Assembly (NCBI GenBank): GCA_023145375.1
Contig: JAGLDY010000050.1
Coordinates: 1-57,239, forward strand
Direction of reading: 5' to 3'
DNA length: 57,239 bases
Origin: Candidatus Sabulitectum sp.
GTDB taxonomy: Bacteria > Fermentibacterota > Fermentibacteria > Fermentibacterales > JCC-6
Shown piece by piece: positions 8,910 to 16,393 of this stretch. The stretch's first letter is position 1. Every line of letters begins with the position of its first letter. The position numbers and the translations under genes were made by a program. The notes beneath the pieces were generated by a model, which saw only the letters and a program-made list of their open reading frames with translations, did no database searches and was not told the origin of the DNA.

Positions 8910-9970
8910 CCCAGTTCCGCATACCTTCTGTGCATGTGTTCTGCAACCGACTTCCAGTGATGGGTCTTTCTTATCCAGGCAGGGCCTGCTGATGCATATC
9001 TGCTCCTCAGCTGCTCATCAAGAACCAGTTCAGCAAGCACCTTCTCAAGGTTGTGTGGTTCTGCCAGAGCAAAGGGATGATCGGGAATGAAGTTCTGATA
9101 AGCCTCTGAGAGGTTCGTTACGGTGCATACTCCCATGGAAAGACTCTCAAGGGAGTTCACCCCGTAGCCCATGTCACCGCTGGCTATCTGGTCCACAGCA
9201 ATATGACATTGGGATTTCAATTCAAGCACCTCCGCATTGGACATGTTCTCCATGAGGATCAGCTCCACTGGAAGTCTTTTTGAAAGATTCTCCACCGCTG
9301 CCACTATCTTATCTGTGCCCTTCACCGACCTGAGACGGGGGGCATGGCAGATCTTCACCTTTTCACCTGTGGGGTTTGCAGGGGGGACCATGGAAGTATC
9401 AAAAGGAAGAAAAAGGTACTCCAGTTCAGGATACCTCTGATAGAGGTCAAATTCACAGGTTGTGTGAAGCTCTGTAGCGTCCCATACAGGTCTGATGGCG
9501 CCTCGCATGCGAAGATCAAGACCGTGATAATTTGAAACGATGTGCTTTCCTGCAGCTCTGAGTTTCTTAACATCTCTGCCGTCCCGGAAAAAGCTCATGC
9601 CACCCTCAAGAACGTGTATGTCGAATTCACTAAGCCTGTATTTTTTTTCAGCACGGTTCACCAGGGGTGTCCAGGTAAGATCACGGATCGGCATGAGGAG
9701 TCGCTCTGCCATTGACGGTGTCCAGAATATCCTTTCAGTTGTTCCGGTGAACGGCACGTTAAGACTTCCACTGCGGATAAGTCTTTTTACCTTCCAGAGC
9801 CATTCCATGGGGCCAACAAAAGGCAGGTTCAGACAGATGTCCTCGGGGTACTGACTCTTTGCTCTGTAAAAGGTCACAAGCCTGCTTTCATGGCCCAGGG
9901 CAACATGTCCTTTTACGAAGAGAGTCAGGATGCCTGTGTAGTTCTGCGGAGAGACATGGAGGATCTTCAT
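8897..9970 (-). CDS. Glycosyltransferase, GT-B type (family 1/4-like)
   Basis: A predicted cytoplasmic glycosyltransferase of about 357 residues. The N-terminus MKILHVSPQNYTGILTLFVK has the usual GT-B beginning and the C-terminal half carries GT4-like segments (KICHAPRLRSVKGTDKIV, GYGVNSLESLSMGVCTVTN). The E-x7-E motif is only partly convincing. The start at 9970 makes a four-base ATGA overlap with the upstream stop, better than the in-frame ATG four codons earlier. It is followed with overlap by the flippase gene. Donor and acceptor are unknown. Confidence 0.8.
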   Translation of the reverse strand: MKILHVSPQNYTGILTLFVKGHVALGHESRLVTFYRAKSQYPEDICLNLPFVGPMEWLWKVKRLIRSGSLNVPFTGTTERIFWTPSMAERLLMPIRDLTWTPLVNRAEKKYRLSEFDIHVLEGGMSFFRDGRDVKKLRAAGKHIVSNYHGLDLRMRGAIRPVWDATELHTTCEFDLYQRYPELEYLFLPFDTSMVPPANPTGEKVKICHAPRLRSVKGTDKIVAAVENLSKRLPVELILMENMSNAEVLELKSQCHIAVDQIASGDMGYGVNSLESLSMGVCTVTNLSEAYQNFIPDHPFALAEPHNLEKVLAELVLDEQLRSRYASAGPAWIRKTHHWKSVAEHMHRRYAELGWTK

Positions 9971-11205
9971 GCCCGTTTCCATCTCTTTCCTCTGAGGGCA
10001 TACAGAAGAAGTGCAGCCCCTGCAAGAAACTGCAGTGCTGCCCCGGGGATACCTGCAACATGGTAACCCAGCAGATCAGGGTGGGTAATGTCCGGATGAA
10101 GCAGTGTATGAAGTAACGGAGAGCCTCCAGGTGACCAGACAACCGTCTGCCTTGACTGAGAATCGATATCATCTGCACCAAGCCTCTGCTCGAGAGCATT
10201 ACTATCGGTTATCCCAGCTGCAAGAGTGATCAACAGAGAGGTCACAGCCAGAATCTTGAAGATCTTTCCACCTGTACCCGGTCTCATCAGGGGCATGAAC
10301 AGTACCGGCAGAACCATGAAGAGGAAACGAGGTCCCCATCCTGTACCACCTGTCCAGTCGTGAAAAAATCCGTGAAGGACCAGTGAGAACGCGAAAGGGC
10401 TCCAGAACCGCCAGTCACCGCAGTGAAAAATGGCGAGAATAGTGAGAGGCGCGTACCAGAACAATCCCTTCCCCGGACTGAAGAGAAGACCTGGGATCCC
10501 GCGGCTGAACATGTCTACGGCGATGGCAGGATCCTGTGCGTGTCCGTCGGAAAGAATTGCACCAAAGCGATAAAAATTGTAACCGAGTATTCCCAGTACA
10601 AATGGAAAAGCTCCTGCAGCGGCAAGAGCCAGTTTTTCCAGGTTCCTCTTCTCTGTCCAGTACATGGGCAGAAGAACAATTGAATCCGGTCTTACAAGAA
10701 GAGCAGCACCAAGAAGGATACCTGCAATGAAGGCCCTGTCAGTTTGCATGAGCCAGGCTCCCCACAGAGCAAGTGCGGCGGCAGAGGTTACATCGTAGGG
10801 CATTCTGCCATACATCAGAGCCATGGTCCCTGTCATGACAAGAAGAAACCTCACAAGGTCTATCCTGCCCATAAATCCCTCTGCCAGTTTCTTCACTGCA
10901 AGAACAAGCAGTACACTTGCAAAAGCACTGGTAAGAGCAGCTGCCACCTTGCCAGCTGCAAGACCCAGAAGAACGCCAATACCTGCTGAAGGCAGGAGGA
11001 TAATTGAATATCCCGGAGCATGGGGAACGTAGTTATCAGATCTTACTCCTGAAACATGCCAGCCATCGTTGGATGTAAAAAGATCACGAACCCCGTAAAC
11101 TGATTCTGCCACCTGGTACTGAGCGGCAACATCTGTTGTCATAAGTCTTCCGCCAAATACCATGACAAGAAGGCCACTCCAGGCCAGTATCGTACGCAGG
11201 TCCAT
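9967..11205 (-). CDS. Polytopic membrane protein, possible GT-C glycosyltransferase
   Basis: A 412-residue membrane protein with about ten hydrophobic helices. The first loop between helices one and two is long and holds acidic and aromatic residues (VAAQYQVAESVYGVRDLF, then NYVPHAPGYSIILLPS), the layout of polyprenyl-phosphate-sugar-dependent GT-C enzymes, in which the first periplasmic loop holds the catalytic acid. It lies between FemAB-like and GT1 genes. A lipid-linked donor could come from the DPM1-like enzyme at the head of the operon. This is a fold-level guess; a polymerase or ligase role is the alternative. Confidence 0.55.
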   Translation of the reverse strand: MDLRTILAWSGLLVMVFGGRLMTTDVAAQYQVAESVYGVRDLFTSNDGWHVSGVRSDNYVPHAPGYSIILLPSAGIGVLLGLAAGKVAAALTSAFASVLLVLAVKKLAEGFMGRIDLVRFLLVMTGTMALMYGRMPYDVTSAAALALWGAWLMQTDRAFIAGILLGAALLVRPDSIVLLPMYWTEKRNLEKLALAAAGAFPFVLGILGYNFYRFGAILSDGHAQDPAIAVDMFSRGIPGLLFSPGKGLFWYAPLTILAIFHCGDWRFWSPFAFSLVLHGFFHDWTGGTGWGPRFLFMVLPVLFMPLMRPGTGGKIFKILAVTSLLITLAAGITDSNALEQRLGADDIDSQSRQTVVWSPGGSPLLHTLLHPDITHPDLLGYHVAGIPGAALQFLAGAALLLYALRGKRWKRA

Positions 11206-11210
11206 TGCTG

Positions 11211-12188
11211 TTAGATCTTGCCGGTGAAAGTATTACGGAACTGGCCTCTTGCCGTGAAAGATTCTTTGAATCTGCACAGGCCGTAGTTGACCTCCATGTC
11301 CAGCGTATATGTACCAAGATCGAGGTAATGGTATCCCATCTTCTTAGCCCAGCTGATAACCTCCCTGTAAACGATATTCACAGGGCGCACAGACTGGTGT
11401 TCCTCGTTGTGGGAAATGTAAAAGGCAAGGGTTACCCTGGGGTTGCAGTGGAACATTATCATTCCGGCATACACCTCATGGGAATCGTCAACAGCAATGA
11501 ACTGCCTGATGCTGTTCCTGCCCAGAAGATCACTTAACAGGTTCAGTTCCTCCAGAGAATGAGTAGGGTCGACATTGTGTCTCTCCTTGAGATTTCCTGC
11601 AAGAACGGGGTAGAATTTTGAATAATCATTATCCTCTATTACTCGAAGACCGGATTTGACCGCTTTACGAACCCCTCTTCTTGCGGACTGGCTGAACCCC
11701 ATGTCGATCTCTTCCCCGAGCCTGTTAAGATCTATCACCGCTGTGAGCTCACGCTTTTTGTACTGGAACCCGTTCTTAATCAGAGAAAAGTCTATGTAGT
11801 TGTGGGGTCTCCTGTAGTAGGAGATCGGAGGAGGAGTCATTTCTATTCCAACAAATCCGCGCTGTCTGCAGTATCGGATAAGTGCATCTGTGAGCCTTTC
11901 CACCTTGTCAAGACCCATAGTATCATCCAGAACCGGGCCACCGTAAGAAGCTCCCGGATAGCTTCTGAACCACGCACCGTCCTCCCGCTGAGAGATGGCT
12001 CCGGGGATAAATGCCATGGGTTTTCCCGAACTGCTTTCCACTACAAGATGGTGGTTCTCAAACCTGCCCTCCGGATGGTAATCAAGAAAGGCGGGAGTAT
12101 GAAAAACTGTTCCGTTGTTTGATCTTTCAACAAAAGTAGTCCATGCAGTTCTGTCTTCCTTCAGCGCGTTTCTTACCTTGATAGTCAT
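11211..12188 (-). CDS. FemAB-like GNAT-fold aminoacyl/acyl transferase
   Basis: A 325-residue soluble protein of the FemAB/methicillin-resistance type, with two tandem GNAT-like halves. Seen are the N-terminal WTTFVERSNNGTVFHTPAF, the strand GKPMAFIPGAI with the following PGASYGGPV, and the C-terminal YAGMIMFHCNPRVTLAFYIS plus YHYLDLGTYTLD. Such enzymes add amino acids to peptidoglycan stems or modify surface sugars; within glycan loci they are usually taken to acylate or aminoacylate the glycan. It overlaps the upstream propeller gene by four bases (ATGA) and ends five bases before the membrane protein. Substrate is unknown. Confidence 0.75.
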   Translation of the reverse strand: MTIKVRNALKEDRTAWTTFVERSNNGTVFHTPAFLDYHPEGRFENHHLVVESSSGKPMAFIPGAISQREDGAWFRSYPGASYGGPVLDDTMGLDKVERLTDALIRYCRQRGFVGIEMTPPPISYYRRPHNYIDFSLIKNGFQYKKRELTAVIDLNRLGEEIDMGFSQSARRGVRKAVKSGLRVIEDNDYSKFYPVLAGNLKERHNVDPTHSLEELNLLSDLLGRNSIRQFIAVDDSHEVYAGMIMFHCNPRVTLAFYISHNEEHQSVRPVNIVYREVISWAKKMGYHYLDLGTYTLDMEVNYGLCRFKESFTARGQFRNTFTGKI

Positions 12189-14452
12189 CGTACCACCGAT
12201 ACTCTCGCCTGATAAACAATCCCGTTTACTGAGACCAGCACCATGTACACACCGCTGGCAGCCACTTCACCCTCCAGTGATCCATCCCAGGTCCAGCCGG
12301 AAACCGACTGAGCTTCAACTGTCCCTGCATGGGAACCGTCAAGTCTGAAGAATTCAACAGTTACAGGAGCAGAATCGTCAGGTCCGCACAATCTCAACTG
12401 CCCCTCGCCGGAAACGAACGGCTGGGGATAAAAAGACACTCCACTGCCGGAAGGATCTGTCCCTCCTGACTGGGTAACAAACCAGAGACCTTCCATTGAG
12501 GAAAAGAACACTCCGCCGTTAACAGCATCTCTTATTGAATACTCCCAGCTATACAGATCTGAAGGGACGTAGTCACTGTTCAGATCAGTGAAAACATCCA
12601 TCTCACCATCAGCTATCCTGTAGATACCTGATTCACTCAGGCACCAGACCCTTCCCCTGGAGTCAAGAGACATGGTCTTTACCTGTCCGGTAATGGTCTG
12701 GAAAGGAGCGAAACCACTTCCTGTCCACAGAGCCAGTCCTTCAGCAGTACCTGCCAGAAGCCCTGTTCCCGGAACATCCAGAAAACAGAAGACTTCACCG
12801 GAAGGCAGGCCGTGGGCTGTGGTGTAAGCAGAGCCATAACCGGGGTACCAGGAATCCTGCGAAGGGTCTGAAGGATTCCCTGAATGCACAAGCAGCTGAC
12901 ACCCTGCACCTGTCTCAAATGCTATCCACAAACTGTCTGACGATACAGGAAGAATTGACCTGACATTCATGGAGGCAATGCCTTCATTGCCCAGCCTGGG
13001 GGCCCAGTTCATTGTTCCCATGGGGTCCCCGTTGAACCCCAGAATTCCACTTTGCTCATCAGGCTGCCCAGCAGGGTCATACTGGCGGAAAGCAGCCCAC
13101 ATGCCGTTGTTCTGGCTGGTTATCATCAGGGGCTGATTGTTGGGTATCAGCTCCTCATGGATAACTGTGGCCCAGGGGCTGTGCCAGACAAGCGTGTCTT
13201 TCATGAAGGTCAGGATGGTGTCACCCTGGCTTTCAGCTGTGTCGTTGTCACGGATCCAGGACAAACCGTGGTGGTATGAAGATGCCCAGAAACCACCTGA
13301 AGGATCGGTTGCAACAGAAAAGGTCTGTGAGGAATTGGGCATTCCATCCTCCTCCACGAAACTTCGCCAGCCGTACCCTGGATAGTAAGCCTGAACTCCA
13401 CGGGCATATGTTCCCACATACACCCTTCCATCTTCGCAGGAAGCCATCTGGTGAGTCTTCTTACACTGCATTCCCGGAATGGAAATGTGTTCCCATGAAT
13501 TTCCGCTCAGGTGATAGAAACCAAGCCCGGTCTGTGTATTTGTCAGGTCGATCACACTTTCCACATTGGTAAATCCGGAAAAGATATCACCCTCCAGTTC
13601 GAAAAGAACCGTTGGCCACCGTATGGATGGAAGACCACTTCCCAGGGCTGTCCATCTGCTACCGTCATGCTGGTAAATAACCCCATGCCCGGCTGCAAGA
13701 AGACCATGCGTTGTTTCCCGCACATCTACAATTGCACTGTCTGGAACCAGGGAATAATCAATTATGAACTGGAAGGAATCACCTCCCAGTGAAAGCTCCA
13801 TTGCACCACTGACACCACAGGCATATATGGAAGAACCACCGGCTCTAACTCTGTTAAGGTGTAAACTCTGTGTCTCCGGGAAGTGGGTCCATGAATCGGG
13901 ATTGAATGGATTGTGAAGAGTGTCCACCGGCAGGGAATAGATGCCTCTGTCCGTGGACAGCCACAGCGTATCACCTCTGCTGGCAAGAGAGTAAACCTCG
14001 CCGGGGTTGAATGCACCGGGAGCGGATATTGGAACAAACCCAATAGAATTTCCTCTGGCAAGACCTCCGTTACAGCCAACCCAGATGTTTTTTTCACCCT
14101 CTCCAGCCTCAACCAGAGAGTTTACTCTGCCCTGACCGGGTATGCCTTCAAAACTGCTGTAGTTAGCCCAGACATCTCCATCTTTCATTACAAGATACTT
14201 GCCTTCAGTTGCTATCCACAGGCGGCTGTGGGAATCGAGAAGAATGTCACGACAATCCGGGGTTGGAATGTCTTCCGGGCAGGAATACACAGTACCGATA
14301 CCCGTATCCTTTGAATAGTGGAACACTCCTCCGGATGAAGCGCACCAGATACCGTTATCTTCATCAGAACTGACATCGTAGACGTAGGAGATGGACGTAT
14401 CAAGCTCCCACTGCGGAGCAAGTGCCAGCAGAACATAGAAAAGGATGTACAT
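12185..14452 (-). CDS. Secreted propeller protein with FlgD-Ig-like C-terminal domain
   Basis: A 755-residue exported protein with the same architecture as the product of 2540-4699. A short signal peptide (MYILFYVLLALAP) precedes many propeller-type repeats such as GIWCASSGGVFHY, LWIATEGKYLV, IWVGCNGGLARG and LWIAFETGAG. The C-terminal 80-90 residues are an Ig-like module (GWTWDGSLEGEVAASGVYMV) ending QARVSVVR. It lies second in the glycan operon and is coupled by ATGA to the FemAB-like gene. Two such proteins embedded in one sugar operon suggest a shared surface role, perhaps binding the glycan; that is inference only. Confidence 0.8.
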   Translation of the reverse strand: MYILFYVLLALAPQWELDTSISYVYDVSSDEDNGIWCASSGGVFHYSKDTGIGTVYSCPEDIPTPDCRDILLDSHSRLWIATEGKYLVMKDGDVWANYSSFEGIPGQGRVNSLVEAGEGEKNIWVGCNGGLARGNSIGFVPISAPGAFNPGEVYSLASRGDTLWLSTDRGIYSLPVDTLHNPFNPDSWTHFPETQSLHLNRVRAGGSSIYACGVSGAMELSLGGDSFQFIIDYSLVPDSAIVDVRETTHGLLAAGHGVIYQHDGSRWTALGSGLPSIRWPTVLFELEGDIFSGFTNVESVIDLTNTQTGLGFYHLSGNSWEHISIPGMQCKKTHQMASCEDGRVYVGTYARGVQAYYPGYGWRSFVEEDGMPNSSQTFSVATDPSGGFWASSYHHGLSWIRDNDTAESQGDTILTFMKDTLVWHSPWATVIHEELIPNNQPLMITSQNNGMWAAFRQYDPAGQPDEQSGILGFNGDPMGTMNWAPRLGNEGIASMNVRSILPVSSDSLWIAFETGAGCQLLVHSGNPSDPSQDSWYPGYGSAYTTAHGLPSGEVFCFLDVPGTGLLAGTAEGLALWTGSGFAPFQTITGQVKTMSLDSRGRVWCLSESGIYRIADGEMDVFTDLNSDYVPSDLYSWEYSIRDAVNGGVFFSSMEGLWFVTQSGGTDPSGSGVSFYPQPFVSGEGQLRLCGPDDSAPVTVEFFRLDGSHAGTVEAQSVSGWTWDGSLEGEVAASGVYMVLVSVNGIVYQARVSVVR

Positions 14453-14461
14453 AATATCCTC

Positions 14462-15169
14462 TCAGAAAAGCCATGGAAAGCGTATATGCCAGACCATCCA
14501 GGCAGCTTCCCATACTATGGACCGAGACATCTTGGATGTCCCTGAGTGTCTGTCAATAAAAACAATCGGCACCTCTGTGACCGAGCATCCAGCCTTGTAC
14601 AGTTTGTATGTGACCTCTATCTGAAATGAGTATCCATCTGACCTGATGGAGGAAAGATCAAGTTTTCCCAGAGCTGTTCTTCTGAAAGCTTTGAATCCGC
14701 CTGTGGCGTCTTCAACAGGGAGACCTGTAATAATCTTTGAATACTTGTTCGCTAACCATGAAAGCATAAGTCTGTGAAGAGGCCAGTTGACCACATTCAC
14801 GCCACTTACGTATCTGGAGCCTATAACAAGATCAAATTCGTCAAGTTCCTTCACAAGTTCCGGAACTGAAGCCGGATCATGAGAAAAGTCAGCATCCATT
14901 TGTATTATCGGGTCGAACCCGGTTCTTTCAAGCGCCCATGTGAAGCCTGCAACGTAAGCCTGCCCCAGACCCTTCTTCTCTGGTCTGCTCAGCAGATGAA
15001 CCCTGCCTGTCTCCTTGAACGACAGAACAGCGTCCCCGGTTCCGTCGGGACTGGAATCGTCCACAACCAGAATACTGGCATCGATCGGAAGTGCAAGCAG
15101 TTTAGGGATAATGCTCCCAATGTTCTCAAACTCATTGTAGGTTGGTATGACAATAAGCGGTTTACTCAA
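14462..15169 (-). CDS. Polyprenol-phosphate mannose synthase-like GT2 (DPM1 family)
   Basis: Would transfer a hexose (mannose in the best-known members) from a nucleotide sugar to polyprenyl phosphate at the inner membrane, making a lipid-linked donor for GT-C enzymes. The protein starts SKPLIVIPTYNEFENI and has DDSSPDGT (37-44), the QMDADFSHDP metal site near residue 93 and the family segment DATGGFKAFRR. The chosen start is a TTG at 15169 preceded by GGAGGG; longer in-frame starts add a sequence unlike the family. No C-terminal GtrA membrane domain is present; the chain ends at about 235 residues. It heads the operon, ten bases before the propeller gene. Confidence 0.88.
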   Translation of the reverse strand: MSKPLIVIPTYNEFENIGSIIPKLLALPIDASILVVDDSSPDGTGDAVLSFKETGRVHLLSRPEKKGLGQAYVAGFTWALERTGFDPIIQMDADFSHDPASVPELVKELDEFDLVIGSRYVSGVNVVNWPLHRLMLSWLANKYSKIITGLPVEDATGGFKAFRRTALGKLDLSSIRSDGYSFQIEVTYKLYKAGCSVTEVPIVFIDRHSGTSKMSRSIVWEAAWMVWHIRFPWLF

Positions 15170-15285
15170 ACCCCACCCTCCCGGTTTCACAGTTTGTGGC
15201 AATATAATCCATTGCATATTGCCGGAGTACCGTTTCCACAGCAGTAGTAAGTATGTTCCCAAATACTTTTACAAAAGGAACGATC

Positions 15286-16311
15286 ATGAGAAAAACTGCA
15301 CTTACTCTTGTCCTCATCACTTCACTGGCCAGTGCATTTGCTGCTCTGCCAACCCTGGGGTATTCAGCATCTTCAGGTTTCATCTTCGGTGGATACCTTC
15401 TCTTCCCTTTCGCTGATGAAACCGGACAGGTCTCTGTTAATACATACTATGGTACCGCAGGGGTAATAAAGTTCCAGCCGGAACTGGTCAGAACATTTGG
15501 CGCAGGAGTACTCAGATCAAGCCTGGACTACAGAAAGGTCATTGAAAAGGAATGGTACGGATGGGGTAATGCCACAGACCCTGATTCTTTTGCCTCAATG
15601 GATTTTGAGAAGGCAAATCTCCTGATTGATCTCACCGTCCCTGCAGGAGATCGCTTCTTCTTAACAGGTGGGCTTGATCTGCGACACTCCACCGTTTTCA
15701 ACAGAGAAGAAAGCATCCTCTGGGAAAGATTGCCCGGAGATGTATTCGGCTCAACCTGGACAGCGGGGCTTAATGGAAAAGTCGACTATCTGGTGCCTGT
15801 TCCACTCAATGGAGATGTTCTTCTCAGCACCAGTGGCTTCTTCCAGGCTGGAGATGTTTCATACAGCGGAGTTACGGGAAAGATCAGATACACAGTGAGA
15901 CCCTGGACAGACGGAGAGGTCGCACTGGGTGCAAGACTGCACAGGCAGTTCAACATTGCTGACACTCCCATTCCTGATGTGTCAGGTATAGGGCAGAATC
16001 AAAATTTCCGGGGTTACAGGGATTACAGATTTACCGGCCCACTGTGGACCCTCTACCAGCTTGAGGCAAGAGAAGATCTCTTCACCCTGGGAGATGTTGA
16101 AGCAGGCAAGTCGCTGACCATCGGTGTAACGGCTTTTGCTGAAGCAGGAGAAGCCGCTGAAACATTCGAAAAGTTCACTGTGAGCAGATTACACTATGAC
16201 TACGGCTGCGGCCTGAACATTAAATTGAATCCGTCTGCACAGATGCGGATTGATGCAGCATGGAGCGAAGAGGGAATGCTGATCCAGAGTGCATTCGGCC
16301 TCTCTTTTTAA
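15286..16311 (+). CDS. Outer-membrane barrel of the Omp85 type without POTRA domains
   Basis: A 341-residue exported protein. The ATG at 15286 follows an AAAGGA and gives a clean signal peptide (MRKTALTLVLITSLASAFA); an in-frame ATG at 15253 would spoil it. The rest is made of alternating amphipathic strands. The segment NFRGYRDYRF, with R242-G243-Y244, matches the conserved loop-6 motif of BamA/TamA/PlpD barrels, and the chain ends with aromatic F as outer-membrane proteins do. There is no room for a POTRA domain before the barrel. It is 82 bases upstream of the SppA fusion gene and on the same strand. An insertase or secretion-pore role is possible but unproven. Confidence 0.65.
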   Translation: MRKTALTLVLITSLASAFAALPTLGYSASSGFIFGGYLLFPFADETGQVSVNTYYGTAGVIKFQPELVRTFGAGVLRSSLDYRKVIEKEWYGWGNATDPDSFASMDFEKANLLIDLTVPAGDRFFLTGGLDLRHSTVFNREESILWERLPGDVFGSTWTAGLNGKVDYLVPVPLNGDVLLSTSGFFQAGDVSYSGVTGKIRYTVRPWTDGEVALGARLHRQFNIADTPIPDVSGIGQNQNFRGYRDYRFTGPLWTLYQLEAREDLFTLGDVEAGKSLTIGVTAFAEAGEAAETFEKFTVSRLHYDYGCGLNIKLNPSAQMRIDAAWSEEGMLIQSAFGLSF

Positions 16312-16347
16312 AACAACTTTTGCATTATTCACCGCCGATTCAGTACA

Positions 16348-16369
16348 TTACACAAAACATGTTGTGTAA
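16348..16369. promoter_or_regulatory. Perfect inverted repeat upstream of the sppA-like gene
   Basis: TTACACAA and TTGTGTAA flank a six-base spacer, giving an eight-base perfect dyad. Further imperfect symmetry (CAGTACA on the left, TGTAACTG on the right) extends it. It ends 25 bases before the TTG start at 16394. It could be an operator or an mRNA hairpin that separates the two genes. There is no T-tract, so it is not a classic terminator. Confidence 0.45.
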
Positions 16370-16393
16370 CTGTAACTGAAAGGCGGTGCTATC

